A stretch of DNA of 64,000 bases from an uncultured Clostridium sp. (GCA_903789665.1 CAIFEX010000005.1:1-64000), one strand, 5' to 3'; counted from the first letter of the stretch, positions 35,520-45,401 are shown. The notes: generated by a model from the letters alone, not told the origin. Made by a program: numbers and translations.

Positions 35520-35546
35520 TTTATTCACCCCACCTAAACTTTAGAA

Positions 35547-36476
35547 CTAAATTTTTTCAGCTGTTCTCAGCTTAGAACTTTTGCTCCTTGGATTTTTCTT
35601 CTTTTCATCCTCACTAGGTACTATCGGCTTTTTATTTATGATTTTTACAACAGGTTTCTTGTTGCATACGCAAACTGGAAAACTCGGGGGACATGTACAG
35701 GGATTTTCCAACTTCCTGAATTTCAATTTCACTATTCTGTCCTCCAGAGAATGAAAATCTATAACAGATATCCTTCCTCCCGGCTTTAATTTTCCCACAC
35801 AGTCTTCCAGCGCCCTGTCTAATATTTCAAGTTCCCTATTGACTTCTATACGTATACCCTGAAAAGTCCTCTTTGCAGGATGGCCGTTTCTTTGAAATCT
35901 CAAGGGAACAGCTCTCTTTATTACATCTACAAGCTGAAAAGTTGTACTTATCTTATTTTTCCTTCTCTCCCTCACTATGGAATCCGCTATTCTGTTAGCA
36001 AATTTTTCCTCTCCATAGTCTCTTAAAACCCTGTAAAGTCTTTCCCTGTCATATTTGTTTACTACATCATAGGCTGAAAGAGAATTTTCCCTGTCCATTC
36101 TCATATCAAGCGGAGCATCTTTCATATAGCTAAATCCCCTGTCTGGGTTATCGATTTGATATGAAGAAACTCCCAAATCCATAAGTATTCCATCAACACC
36201 ATCTATTTTGAGCTCATCTAGAATTTCCTTTATATAATAAAAATTACCGTGAATATAAGTTACATTCTTAAATTCCTTCAAATTCTCCTTTGCGGCATCA
36301 ATTGCTGAAATGTCCTCGTCAATTCCTATAAGCTTTCCATCTTTAGATAAACTTTTTAATATTTCCCTTGAATGTCCTCCCCCTCCCAATGTACAATCAA
36401 CATAAGTTCCATTTTCCTTAATATTTAAACTATCTATAGTTTCCTGTAAAAGTACAGGTACATGTCTAAATTTCAT
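35547..36476 (-). CDS. rsmH: 16S rRNA (cytosine-1402-N4) methyltransferase RsmH
   Basis: 309-aa SAM methyltransferase (MraW). The SAM motif [14 protein letters not shown] is near residue 30, with [12 protein letters not shown] and [14 protein letters not shown] following. C-terminal [10 protein letters not shown] and lysine-rich end are usual. SD GGAGGACATATTTT. Second gene of the cluster after mraZ. Confidence 0.97.
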   Translation of the reverse strand: MKFRHVPVLLQETIDSLNIKENGTYVDCTLGGGGHSREILKSLSKDGKLIGIDEDISAIDAAKENLKEFKNVTYIHGNFYYIKEILDELKIDGVDGILMDLGVSSYQIDNPDRGFSYMKDAPLDMRMDRENSLSAYDVVNKYDRERLYRVLRDYGEEKFANRIADSIVRERRKNKISTTFQLVDVIKRAVPLRFQRNGHPAKRTFQGIRIEVNRELEILDRALEDCVGKLKPGGRISVIDFHSLEDRIVKLKFRKLENPCTCPPSFPVCVCNKKPVVKIINKKPIVPSEDEKKKNPRSKSSKLRTAEKI

Positions 36477-36497
36477 AAAATATGTCCTCCAACTCTG

Positions 36498-36926
36498 CTA
36501 TATTCCAAGTTCACTCAACTGCTCAGCTATATTGTCAAAATCTATATTTGAATTATTATATTCCTGCCATCCTTCTCTGCTCCATATTTCAACCCTCATC
36601 GATACTCCTATACTCACTATTTCCTTCTTTATACTTGCATATTCCAGAAGCGGCTGTGGAATAACAATCCTTCCCTGTCTGTCCGGCTCCATTTCATTGG
36701 CACCGGAGAAAAAAAACCTTACAAAAGCCCTTGCATTCTTATTTGTAAAAGGAAGACCCTTTAATTTTTCCTCCAGTATATGCCATTCAGACAGTGGAAA
36801 AGCATAGAGGCACCCGTCCAAACCCTTAGTCAATATGAATTTTATTCCCAGTTCCTCTCTAAACTTGGAGGGTATAATTATTCTCTTCTTGCTGTCTAGA
36901 GCATGCTCATACTCACCCAAAAACAT
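36498..36926 (-). CDS. mraZ: MraZ transcriptional regulator
   Basis: 142 aa, the standard length, with two SpoVT/AbrB-like repeats: [21 protein letters not shown] and the second with [16 protein letters not shown]. The ATG at 36926 follows GAGAGGTGCAGTT; a frame extension to 36962 would cover the operator repeats. Represses its own division/cell-wall operon by binding spaced direct repeats, which are present just upstream. Confidence 0.97.
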   Translation of the reverse strand: MFLGEYEHALDSKKRIIIPSKFREELGIKFILTKGLDGCLYAFPLSEWHILEEKLKGLPFTNKNARAFVRFFFSGANEMEPDRQGRIVIPQPLLEYASIKKEIVSIGVSMRVEIWSREGWQEYNNSNIDFDNIAEQLSELGI

Positions 36927-36953
36927 AACTGCACCTCTCAATGCTATTTTGCT

Positions 36954-36980
36954 CCACTTCAAACCACTTCAATCCACTAA
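36954..36980 (-). promoter_or_regulatory. MraZ operator: three 10-bp direct repeats
   Basis: On the minus strand GTGGATTGAA, GTGGTTTGAA and GTGGAGCAAA follow one another, so the GTGG cores lie exactly 10 bases apart. MraZ is known to bind three or four such G-rich cores (for example TGGGN in E. coli) upstream of its own gene. Confidence 0.8.
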
Positions 36981-37144
36981 CTTATCTATTCTATATTAAC
37001 ATAAAAATTCCTTCTTTTTAAAGTACTTTTAATATATTTTTTAACCCTATTAAATTATAAATTATTACAAAATATTACCGCATTTTTCCCTTAAAATATA
37101 TTTGAATAAATAAAATGAGACTATTTTATCGTCCGTACCCTTCA

Positions 37145-37173
37145 TTGAAATAATGTTCCCTGTAGAGTATAAT
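37145..37173 (+). promoter_or_regulatory. Sigma-A promoter for ychF
   Basis: TTGAAA (37145-37150), a 17-base spacer, TATAAT (37168-37173). The start point should be near 37180. Confidence 0.8.
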
Positions 37174-37229
37174 TTAAAAAGGATTTTATATTTAGTAAAT
37201 TATAATTTTTAAGAAAGGAATGTACATAG

Positions 37230-38327
37230 ATGAAACTTGGAATTATTGGACTGCCAAATGTAGGTAAAAGTACCTTGTTCAATGCAATAACAAAAGCAGG
37301 TGCGGAATCCGCCAACTATCCATTTTGTACTATAGAGCCAAATATAGGGGTAGTCAGCGTACCTGATAAAAGATTGGACGTACTTGAAAAAATGTATAAT
37401 TCAAAAAAAAAGGTATACACAGCTATAGAATTCTACGACATAGCAGGTCTGGTAAAAGGTGCCAGCAAAGGTGAAGGTCTGGGAAATAAGTTTTTATCTC
37501 ATATAAGGGAAGCAGAAGCCATAGTCCACGTAGTGAGATGTTTTGAAGATGAAAATATAGTCCACGTAAACGGCAGCGTGGATCCTGTAAGGGACATCGA
37601 AACCGTAAATCTGGAACTTATATTTTCCGACATAGAGGTTATGGACAGGAGAATAGAAAAGGTATCAAAATTGGCCAAAGGCGGAGAAAAAGAAGCCAAG
37701 GAACAATATGATTTCATGCTAAAGATAAAAAAGCATCTAGAAGATGGCAAACCTGTACGAACTATGGAATTGACAAAAGACGAAAGGGAACTCGTAAAGG
37801 GGTTTTTTTTACTTACAACTAAACCAGTACTCTATGTAGCCAATATTTCAGAAGATGATTTGACTTCGGGAAATGCAGAAAATAAATTTGTAAAAGAAGT
37901 AGAAAAATATGCCAGAGATGAGAACTCTGAAGCAGTGGTAATTTCCGCTAAAATAGAAGAGGAGCTCTCCACTTTGGAGGATGATGAAAAATTGGAAATG
38001 TTAAAAGAGTACGGCTTAGAGGAAGCCGGACTTGACAAACTTATAAATGCAAGTTATAAACTTCTCGGGCTCATAAGCTTTTTGACCGCCGGTGAAAAAG
38101 AAGTAAGAGCATGGACTATAAGAAGGGGCGCAAAAGCTCCTGAAGCTGCAGGTAAAATACACACCGATATGCAGAAAGGGTTCATAAGAGCTGAAATCAT
38201 ACCCTATGAAAAGCTTGTGGAATGCGGCTCAGAAACAGCTGCAAAAGAAAAGGGGTACTACAGGCTGGAGGGCAAGGATTATGTAATGCAGGACGGAGAT
38301 GTAGTAAACTTTAGATTTAACGTATAA
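37230..38327 (+). CDS. ychF: Redox-regulated ATPase YchF (Obg-family GTPase-like)
   Basis: 365-aa P-loop protein: Walker A GLPNVGKST at residues 6-14, switch segments, a coiled-coil insertion (about 120-160) and a C-terminal TGS domain ending DGDVVNFRFNV. The usual NKxD guanine motif is replaced by NISE, in line with ATP preference of the family. Binds ribosomes and is linked to stress responses. Single-gene unit with its own promoter and terminator. Confidence 0.96.
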   Translation: MKLGIIGLPNVGKSTLFNAITKAGAESANYPFCTIEPNIGVVSVPDKRLDVLEKMYNSKKKVYTAIEFYDIAGLVKGASKGEGLGNKFLSHIREAEAIVHVVRCFEDENIVHVNGSVDPVRDIETVNLELIFSDIEVMDRRIEKVSKLAKGGEKEAKEQYDFMLKIKKHLEDGKPVRTMELTKDERELVKGFFLLTTKPVLYVANISEDDLTSGNAENKFVKEVEKYARDENSEAVVISAKIEEELSTLEDDEKLEMLKEYGLEEAGLDKLINASYKLLGLISFLTAGEKEVRAWTIRRGAKAPEAAGKIHTDMQKGFIRAEIIPYEKLVECGSETAAKEKGYYRLEGKDYVMQDGDVVNFRFNV

Positions 38328-38338
38328 AAAAAAATATC

Positions 38339-38374
38339 TGCAGTAGATTTACCTTCTGTGAATCTACTGCATTT
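38339..38374. terminator. Bidirectional terminator between ychF and the Lon-like gene
   Basis: An 11-bp stem TGCAGTAGATT / AATCTACTGCA with an 11-base loop. TTTT follows on the plus strand and GATATTTTTTTTTT on the minus strand, so it can serve both convergent genes. Confidence 0.85.
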
Positions 38375-38376
38375 TC

Positions 38377-40710
38377 CTATAAACTCTTTTTCCGTTTTTC
38401 TTTTCCAGGCAAATATTTTTTTAATTCCCTTCTGGCTCCATAAATGACGCTGTCATAATCCGTATCCATAAGAATTTCCACAGCATCTCTTAAATTGTGC
38501 ATATAATAAATATGAAAATTTTCTTTCATTATTTCCTGTTCCACCTCATCTTTCAATACCAATCCACCTATATTCGTCCATGGTATCAAAACTCCCTTTC
38601 CCTCTGTATTGTCCAATATCTTGCACACTTTGAAGAATCCTTCTATTTTCTCATTTATACCGCCTACAGGCTGCACTTCTCCAAACTGATTTATAGATCC
38701 GGTTACAGCTATACTCTGTCTGATTCCCACTTTTGCAAGGGAGGAAATAATACTTAAAATTTCTGCTACAGAAGCACTGTCACCGTCTACTTTGCCATAA
38801 GTCTGTTCAAAACTCAAATAAAAATCCACCGGTATTTTTTCGTAACCGCCCACCAGTTTTTTTATACATCCATTTAAGATATTTACCGATTTGTTGTGAA
38901 TCTTGCCGCTTAAATCACTTTCCTTTTGAATATCCACAACATTTCCACTCCCCTGCAAACAAGTACAAGTTATCTTTATGGGCTTACCTATGCTGAAATA
39001 ACCCGTACTTACAACAGAAAGCGCATTTACCTGTCCAACTACTTTTTCCCGTACATCTATGGATATCTGCCCTTCCCTATACATGTCATCTATCTGTTCT
39101 TCAACCAGCTCTTCCTCATAAGCTACATCCAGAATATCCTTTTTATCTATAACCTCTTTCCCTGTCTCGGAAACTCTGTTGTCAGAAAGCAGTAAAATTC
39201 TTTCAAGTTCATAGTCGTCCATAAACAATTTATTTCTGTCTTCGGCCTTCTTAGATAAAAGCTTTGCCAGTTCTCTTATTGCACTTTCATTAATCGGATG
39301 CAGGCCGTTGTCCTTGTATATTGAAAAAACTTTCTCCAAAAATATTGCCTTGGTATTTTTATCTATTTTCAAAAGGGATTTATGCTCTCCCCTTAATTTA
39401 AACATACTTTTAAAATCTTCATCATACCTGTATAACAAATCGTAAGTCCTGTAATCCCCTATAAGTATTATCTTTTCATCGAATTTTATAGGTTCCGGTT
39501 TCAGCCCGCTTAAAGATAACAATTCCAGATACCCCCTGTTATAATTCAAGTCGACCCTGCCATTTATAATAGATTTTTTTAAATAGTAATAAGCCCCCTT
39601 ATTACTTAAAAGATCACTTACCCGAAGTATCAGGCACCCGCCGTTGGCCTTTAGAATCGATCCTGGAGCAATAAGACTGACATCTGTAATGTAATTTCCA
39701 TTCTTGCTCTCATATTCTATACTTCCGAGTAAATTGCTGACACTTGGATCCTCTTCAAATATTATTGGAGGTCTATCTCTACTGCTATTATCCACCAGCA
39801 CATTTACCGAATATCTGTAGATTATTTTCATTATGCTCTCTTTATCATCTTCATAGTTTATAGAATAAATATCCTTTATCTCATTTTCTATATTGCCGCA
39901 CACTTCATTTAAAAATTTTAAAGCCTCTTTATTCTTGTCAAATACCTTGAGATATTCTTCTTTAATTTGCTTCGTCTTTTTACTGAAATATTCGCCTATG
40001 AGAAGTTTAATTCTTTCAATCTGGCTGAGTTCAACAATCTTCAACTTTTCCAGTATATCTTCCGTATTATTTTTAAGCAGCTCCACTTTATCCAGTATCT
40101 CTTCCTTGTCCTTCAATTTCAACATTTCATATTCCTCTTCATTCATGGGCTTGCCATCTTCCTTAAGAGGTATGAAACTAAATCCTCCTTCGGTAATTTT
40201 CAAACTAAACCCTTCATGTTCACACATTTCCACAACTTTATTTATCAAATTATTCCTCTTTATCTGTAAATCCTTCTTAAGGATTTCCTTCTGTTTATTC
40301 CCGGAATCATTGTAAAATTCATAAGTGGACCTGAAATACAGGTTCTGTATTCTGGCCAGCATGTTTTTTAATTTTTTTCCCTTACCTGCAGGTAAAAAAA
40401 GCGTCTTTGGCCTTCTGTTATCTTTAACCACTATATAGCATATATCCTGTACGCTTTTTTTATTTTCCATAATTTTGTCTATGAAGCCCATAATATTTTT
40501 CAATCTGTTTTTTGAAAAATTTTCTATGATATATATATTATATCCTTCTTTATCTATATTTAATGAAGCTTTAATTTTCTCATATATTTCACCATATTCG
40601 GATTCAGCATCGAGTCCATCACCTGAATCTGTCTTATTTTTAAAATTAAAATCTACGTCATCTAATTTAAAATGATATATAATTTTCTCTTTAGGCAGTC
40701 TCCTATCCAT
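38377..40710 (-). CDS. Lon-like (S16) protease with degenerate ATP site
   Basis: 777-aa protein of the AAA_32 / LonB-LonH-like group. The C-terminal S16 domain is intact: the catalytic Ser is in GDSASVAE and Lys in GGINEKIEG, about 44 residues apart. The expected Walker A loop after YNIYI (about residues 58-63) is replaced by ENFSKNRLK, with no GxxGxGK. The corresponding Walker B region reads NGGCLILRVSDLL. A long helical segment lies at residues 130-270. This suggests an ATP-independent peptidase, as known for E. coli YcbZ. SD AAAGGAGGAAGAGT. Confidence 0.88.
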   Translation of the reverse strand: MDRRLPKEKIIYHFKLDDVDFNFKNKTDSGDGLDAESEYGEIYEKIKASLNIDKEGYNIYIIENFSKNRLKNIMGFIDKIMENKKSVQDICYIVVKDNRRPKTLFLPAGKGKKLKNMLARIQNLYFRSTYEFYNDSGNKQKEILKKDLQIKRNNLINKVVEMCEHEGFSLKITEGGFSFIPLKEDGKPMNEEEYEMLKLKDKEEILDKVELLKNNTEDILEKLKIVELSQIERIKLLIGEYFSKKTKQIKEEYLKVFDKNKEALKFLNEVCGNIENEIKDIYSINYEDDKESIMKIIYRYSVNVLVDNSSRDRPPIIFEEDPSVSNLLGSIEYESKNGNYITDVSLIAPGSILKANGGCLILRVSDLLSNKGAYYYLKKSIINGRVDLNYNRGYLELLSLSGLKPEPIKFDEKIILIGDYRTYDLLYRYDEDFKSMFKLRGEHKSLLKIDKNTKAIFLEKVFSIYKDNGLHPINESAIRELAKLLSKKAEDRNKLFMDDYELERILLLSDNRVSETGKEVIDKKDILDVAYEEELVEEQIDDMYREGQISIDVREKVVGQVNALSVVSTGYFSIGKPIKITCTCLQGSGNVVDIQKESDLSGKIHNKSVNILNGCIKKLVGGYEKIPVDFYLSFEQTYGKVDGDSASVAEILSIISSLAKVGIRQSIAVTGSINQFGEVQPVGGINEKIEGFFKVCKILDNTEGKGVLIPWTNIGGLVLKDEVEQEIMKENFHIYYMHNLRDAVEILMDTDYDSVIYGARRELKKYLPGKEKRKKSL

Positions 40711-40803
40711 ACTCTTCCTCCTTTTGAGTGCTTATATAAGTGCTTAATATAATAGTATTCTTCAGGGCGGAATTTAGGAACGAATTTCAGGACCTATATT
40801 TTA

Positions 40804-40832
40804 AAAACAAATATACTATGGTATAATATAAT
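40804..40832 (+). promoter_or_regulatory. Candidate extended -10 promoter for the small basic protein
   Basis: TGGTATAATATAATAG shows TGn-TATAAT with only a poor -35 (TTTTAA) 17 bases upstream. It lies in the 173-base divergent spacer. Confidence 0.45.
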
Positions 40833-40883
40833 AGAATTTTTATACAATACATAAATAAAAGTTACAAAGGAGTTTGTATACAC

Positions 40884-41312
40884 ATGAGTTTTAAAGATAA
40901 AATTGCACACTACTACACAAAATCCTATTTGAAAAAATATGGTGACAGATTGACACAGGTACAGGGAACTGCAATATCCGTTAAGATAAAGAGAAAAACT
41001 ATACTATGGATATTCAATAAATTGGAGGTATCTCTTCTAGTAAGGCCTGAAAGGAGCAAAAATATAGTCAGATGCTCTTATGTAAAAAAAAGGTGGTTTA
41101 AAAAACCTGATTTCATATCTATAAAACAGGGAAATCTGCTTTTGCTTCAGGGGTTAAAAAGTAAAAGTATAAAGAAAAACAAGGAAAAGAAGAAAGAAAC
41201 AAGGGAATTCATACAGCTTTTGAATGTAAGAAATATGTCTACCAAAAAAGATTTAGTGCCCATGGAAGGCAAAATGCCTAAAGTACAGAGAAGAGTCCAA
41301 CGATTTAAATAA
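40884..41312 (+). CDS. Conserved hypothetical basic protein
   Basis: 142-aa strongly basic protein (many Lys/Arg), no signal peptide or clear membrane helix; one moderately hydrophobic stretch (ILWIFNKLEVSLLV). SD AAAGGAGTTTGT. It stands alone with its own promoter and a strong terminator. The charge suggests nucleic-acid or membrane-surface binding, but nothing in it is recognised. Confidence 0.7.
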   Translation: MSFKDKIAHYYTKSYLKKYGDRLTQVQGTAISVKIKRKTILWIFNKLEVSLLVRPERSKNIVRCSYVKKRWFKKPDFISIKQGNLLLLQGLKSKSIKKNKEKKKETREFIQLLNVRNMSTKKDLVPMEGKMPKVQRRVQRFK

Positions 41313-41340
41313 CCTGCACAAAACTTATTATAAAATATCA

Positions 41341-41376
41341 AAAAGACGGCGGTTTTCATACCGCCGTCTTTTTTTA
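41341..41376. terminator. Bidirectional intrinsic terminator
   Basis: A 12-bp perfect stem AAAAGACGGCGG / CCGCCGTCTTTT with an eight-base loop, then more Ts on the plus strand. It serves the basic-protein gene and the convergent PqqD-like gene. Confidence 0.93.
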
Positions 41377-41724
41377 CTGCAAATCAGTCTTTTCTATATA
41401 ATGACAATTGGTTTCAATATAATTTAAAAATATCAGCAGTCTTTCATAAAGAGGCTGAACTTTATCACCGTACTTTTTCTCCAGGTTCTTCCCGATATCC
41501 TCCACAGTTTTACTGCCGTCTATCTGTAAAAACACATAGCTTCCAAATTCATCCATGGTAATCTTTTTATACTGTGGGATTTTGAATCTGAGCTTTCTAA
41601 AAAATTTTTGTATTTTATGATCCTGTTTTTCAAGTACAGTCACAATGCCATCTTTATCGACTTCATATTCCAGATTATCCGGAATTTTAAATACCATGTT
41701 CAAATCCTCTTCATTGATATCCAT
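41374..41724 (-). CDS. PqqD-like peptide-binding protein (orphan RRE)
   Basis: 116-aa protein with the PqqD fold pattern: N-terminal strands (FKIPDN.. VTVLEK), an inserted basic segment (FFRKLRFKIPQYKK), then ITMDEFGSYVFLQIDGSKTVEDIG and a helical end. PqqD domains bind leader peptides for radical-SAM enzymes. Here no radical-SAM gene or precursor peptide is near; it directly follows an OPT transporter, overlapping or almost overlapping it (ATG 41724; GTG 41730 possible). Its role may be linked to peptide transport. Confidence 0.75.
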   Translation of the reverse strand: MDINEEDLNMVFKIPDNLEYEVDKDGIVTVLEKQDHKIQKFFRKLRFKIPQYKKITMDEFGSYVFLQIDGSKTVEDIGKNLEKKYGDKVQPLYERLLIFLNYIETNCHYIEKTDLQ

Positions 41725-41726
41725 TG

Positions 41727-43652
41727 TCACTCAGCATCTTCCGCTTTGCTTTTAATTATAGGTACTGCAGAAGCTATCACAAGTACTATCAGCAAAATAA
41801 ATGCCATGCCGTTAGAAGAAGCAAACCCGCTCGGGGCATTTCCCTTTATAACACCTGACACCTGAAGTATTATGCCAACAAGACCTATTATGGAACCGCC
41901 GGCAACAAGGCCAGAAGACAAGCTTATCCCATTTGAAACTTTAGCTTCTTTTTCCTTCTTGCTCTTGGAAATCTTTTCTACGAACAGGCGGATAAATGCA
42001 CCTACAAGTATTATGGAAGTCGTAGATATCGGCAAATAGAACCCTATTGCAACAGTCATTACTGGAAGCTTCAACAGGAACAGGACAATTCCCATGATAA
42101 CACCTACAATTATCATAACCCAAGGTAATTTCCCCGACATTATGCCTCCTGTCAATGTTGACATCAAATTGGCCTGAGGCAATGCAAAAGGTACATTGTC
42201 ACCAGTCATTGCAAGCTGGCTTGACAGTAACAGTATGACACCTGTAACTACCGCAACACCAACTACACTGGCTACAGCAAAGTATTTCTGCATTTCATTT
42301 CTGTCACCGCCAATTATAAAGGTAACCTTTTGTGATTGACAGTAACCGCCGGCTGCAGATATGGCAGTAACTATAAATGTACCAAACAGCAGCAGTGATC
42401 TGTTATTTGCAACACTTTTCCAGCCCATTCCCACAAACAGCAGTGTTACTATAACTATGGAAGCTATAGTCATGCCGGATACGGGAAGATTTGAAGTTCC
42501 TATGGTACCAGTCAAACGGCCGGAAACTATAACAAACAGCAGTGATAAAAGCAGTGACAAAATGGAAGCAACAAGTGCCATAACTATATTTCCGTCGGAT
42601 ATCAGAAAACCGCCTATAAAGCCTATTAATATTCCACCAATCAATATAAGGTTTTCAGCAGAAGAGCTGCCACCATTACCTTCCTCTGAGGATTTAGCAT
42701 TGAGAGTTTCCCTTACAGAGTGTCCTATGGTAGGTATAAGTCTTACGGCACTTATAAAACCGCCTGAAAGCATCATCCCTGCACCTATATATTTCACATA
42801 ACTGCCTGCTATATCCTTAACCTGCATGGCATTTATGGCAACATGGGGGTTGTTCCAGACAGCCGAGGCACCGTGCCCCAGGGAAGCAAAATAACCTATC
42901 AATGGCATAACGGCAAAATTTGACAATAGTGAACCGGCAAACATAGTCAAAGATACATCTATACCAACTATAAATCCTATACCTAGGAGCAGCGGATTGA
43001 CTTCAACTTCAAATTTCCACTTGTAAAAGGACTCATTTACATAGCTTATAACGTTGTTAGCTACGTTTAAAAATGAACTTGTCAAAACAGTTAAGGCACC
43101 GCCTATTCCAAATCCAATTCCCATGTACTTGATCGAACCCTTGGCACCTTCTGAAGCAACAAGTGTTTCAGATATGGCCATTGATTCGGGGTACATCAAT
43201 TTACCGTGTTCCTGAATTATCAGATAATTGTAGACGAGAGAAGCTATTCCTATACCAAACAGCGCCCCGCCCACGCCAACAACAAAACCTTCCAGGAAAG
43301 AAATTTTTGAACCTATCAGAAGAATTGCCGGCAAAACAAATATTATGCCGCTGGCAATGGATTCGCCGCCGCTCGACATACCTTGCAACAGGTTCTTGCC
43401 AAGTATGCCCTTTTCTTTAGCAAATATAGCTATAAATACGGAACCCAATATGGAGCCGGGTATACCGGCAGCAACTGTAAGTCCTGCTTTCATTCCCGAA
43501 TATGCGGTAGATGCCGCAAACAGTACAGCTAAGATAATACCGATTATAAGCACTTTACCATTGCCGCCGGATTTGGATCCGCTGGAGACATATGGCACAT
43601 AATCTTTACCAGATACACCGCCATATGCACCTGTGGACAATTTTTTATTCAT
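41727..43652 (-). CDS. OPT family oligopeptide transporter
   Basis: 641-aa polytopic protein with about 15 hydrophobic helices and the OPT signatures near the N-terminus (SGMKAGLTVAAGIPGSILG, MSSGGESIASGIIFVLPA) and LMYPESMAISETLVASEGA. Expected to import small peptides by proton symport; some OPT members move metal chelates. SD AAAGGAGGTACTTAT. Middle gene of pepD-OPT-pqqD-like. Confidence 0.93.
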   Translation of the reverse strand: MNKKLSTGAYGGVSGKDYVPYVSSGSKSGGNGKVLIIGIILAVLFAASTAYSGMKAGLTVAAGIPGSILGSVFIAIFAKEKGILGKNLLQGMSSGGESIASGIIFVLPAILLIGSKISFLEGFVVGVGGALFGIGIASLVYNYLIIQEHGKLMYPESMAISETLVASEGAKGSIKYMGIGFGIGGALTVLTSSFLNVANNVISYVNESFYKWKFEVEVNPLLLGIGFIVGIDVSLTMFAGSLLSNFAVMPLIGYFASLGHGASAVWNNPHVAINAMQVKDIAGSYVKYIGAGMMLSGGFISAVRLIPTIGHSVRETLNAKSSEEGNGGSSSAENLILIGGILIGFIGGFLISDGNIVMALVASILSLLLSLLFVIVSGRLTGTIGTSNLPVSGMTIASIVIVTLLFVGMGWKSVANNRSLLLFGTFIVTAISAAGGYCQSQKVTFIIGGDRNEMQKYFAVASVVGVAVVTGVILLLSSQLAMTGDNVPFALPQANLMSTLTGGIMSGKLPWVMIIVGVIMGIVLFLLKLPVMTVAIGFYLPISTTSIILVGAFIRLFVEKISKSKKEKEAKVSNGISLSSGLVAGGSIIGLVGIILQVSGVIKGNAPSGFASSNGMAFILLIVLVIASAVPIIKSKAEDAE

Positions 43653-43688
43653 ATAAGTACCTCCTTTTTTACAGTCAAAGTTTATTAT

Positions 43689-45152
43689 CTATTTGAGAGA
43701 TTTCAATACTTCTACCAGATATCTCCACGTTCTCTGTGTGGAAGATATACTCAAATGTTCATCTGCGGTATGGACTCCAAACATGGTTGGGCCGAGAGAT
43801 ATCATGTCCAGCTGTCCGTTGAATTTTTCTTCGAAAAGTGCACATTCAAGACCTGCATGAATCGCGGTCACCAGAGGTTTTTTACCGAATAACCTCTCAT
43901 AAACATCTATAAAAACCTCTCTTATTTTAGAATCGGGGTTATATTTCCATTCAGGATAGGATGCCTCCCCGGTTACCTTTCCTCCTGTAAGATCAGCTGC
44001 AGCAGATATAATATCAAATATATTCCGCTTTATACTTCCCAAAGAGCTCCTTATCGAACTTATGATTTCAACAGTGTCCTCTTTAGTTTGAACTATTCCC
44101 AAATTTAAAGAGCTTTCCACAAGGCCCTCTATATCCATACTCATGCTTTGAACTCCATTTGGAATCAAGTACAGAAAATTCACTATATTTTCTGCAGTTT
44201 CCACAGGCATAACTTTTTGGGCATTTTCTTTTGCAGCTTTCAAAACAACTTTTAAATCCGGATCCGCCGTTTTAAATTCGTCCTTGAATATTTTTTCCAG
44301 GCTGGAAACCCTATTTTTCAACAAAGATCCGTCCTTTTTATTGACACATACAACAGCCTGGGCCTGACGGGCAATGGCATTTTGTTTTGATCCACCTTCT
44401 ATAGAACTTAAGCTGAAATCAATTTGAGGCCTCAAATTTCTAAGCAGACGGGCCAGCAGTTTATTTGAATTGGCCCTTCCCTTATGTATTTCCGATCCTG
44501 AGTGGCCGCCTCTCAGGCCTTCAATTCCAATCACATAAGTCTCAAAATCACCATCTAAATTTTTCCATGTTATTGGAAAACTTATTCTTGCCGAACATCC
44601 TCCCGCGCAACTTACAAGCAGCTTTCCCTCTTCCTCTGAGTCTATATTTATAAGCGTCCTGCCGGATACATTTTTAGGATCCAGCGCCAGAGCTCCATTC
44701 ATCCCCGTTTCTTCAGAAGTTGTAACGACAAGTTCAATTGGCGGGTGGGATATATTCTCCGAAGCCAGAACTGCAAGTCCCATGGCAACTGCTATACCAT
44801 CATCTGCGCCAAGGGTTGTCCCTGATGCATAGAGCATGTCATCTACTACTTTCAGCTCAATGGGATCCACCATAAAATCATGCTCTGTCCCAGGCTTTTT
44901 TTCACATACCATGTCCATATGGCCTTGAATTACTATGCCGGGACTATTTTCATACCCTTTGGAACCCGGTGCCTTTATAACCACATTCAATGCATCGTCC
45001 TGTATGACATCCAGGCCATGCTTTTTCGCAAAAGAAACCAGATAATCACTGATTCCCTTTTCATTCCCCGAACCCCTGGGAATACTGCTGATCTTTTCAA
45101 AATACTTAAATACTTCAGCAGGTTCAACGTCTTTCAACGTTCCGTCTTCCAT
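43689..45152 (-). CDS. pepD: Aminoacyl-histidine dipeptidase (PepD, M20C)
   Basis: Cytosolic zinc dipeptidase, 487 aa. Metal-site motifs of the M20 family: GHMDMVCEK, TLGADDGIAVA, TSEETGMNGA, and a C-terminal ligand in TADEHLSIS. The ATG at 45152 is nine bases after AGGAGG; a TTG six bases earlier overlaps. The adjacent oligopeptide transporter suggests peptide import followed by hydrolysis. Confidence 0.95.
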   Translation of the reverse strand: MEDGTLKDVEPAEVFKYFEKISSIPRGSGNEKGISDYLVSFAKKHGLDVIQDDALNVVIKAPGSKGYENSPGIVIQGHMDMVCEKKPGTEHDFMVDPIELKVVDDMLYASGTTLGADDGIAVAMGLAVLASENISHPPIELVVTTSEETGMNGALALDPKNVSGRTLINIDSEEEGKLLVSCAGGCSARISFPITWKNLDGDFETYVIGIEGLRGGHSGSEIHKGRANSNKLLARLLRNLRPQIDFSLSSIEGGSKQNAIARQAQAVVCVNKKDGSLLKNRVSSLEKIFKDEFKTADPDLKVVLKAAKENAQKVMPVETAENIVNFLYLIPNGVQSMSMDIEGLVESSLNLGIVQTKEDTVEIISSIRSSLGSIKRNIFDIISAAADLTGGKVTGEASYPEWKYNPDSKIREVFIDVYERLFGKKPLVTAIHAGLECALFEEKFNGQLDMISLGPTMFGVHTADEHLSISSTQRTWRYLVEVLKSLK

Positions 45153-45249
45153 CTGCAATCTCCTCCTAATACTAAAAATTTAAAGTAATTCCCTTTTATA
45201 TTTCAGCACAAAAGTGATAAAAAATCAATGTTGGAAATTATTTGAGTTT

Positions 45250-45262
45250 TCAATTTTATAAC
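45250..45262 (-). promoter_or_regulatory. Candidate extended -10 promoter for pepD operon
   Basis: TGTTATAAAATTG on the minus strand (TGn-TATAAA) in the AT-rich 243-base spacer; no good -35. Low confidence. Confidence 0.3.
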
Positions 45263-45401
45263 ATTTTTATTTCATCTTATTCTTTATTTTACGCACATAT
45301 TGACAATATATCAATTTATAAAAATATTTAATTACAATCTGATAAATATGAGATATTTTAATGGGGGACGCCGAAGCATTCCCCATTACATACATACAGA
45401 T

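Noticed and set aside
45359..45392. Terminator after the calcium ATPase (AATGGGG/CCCCATT)
   Set aside because: Only a seven-bp stem with a large loop and no U-run on either side; not strong enough to list.
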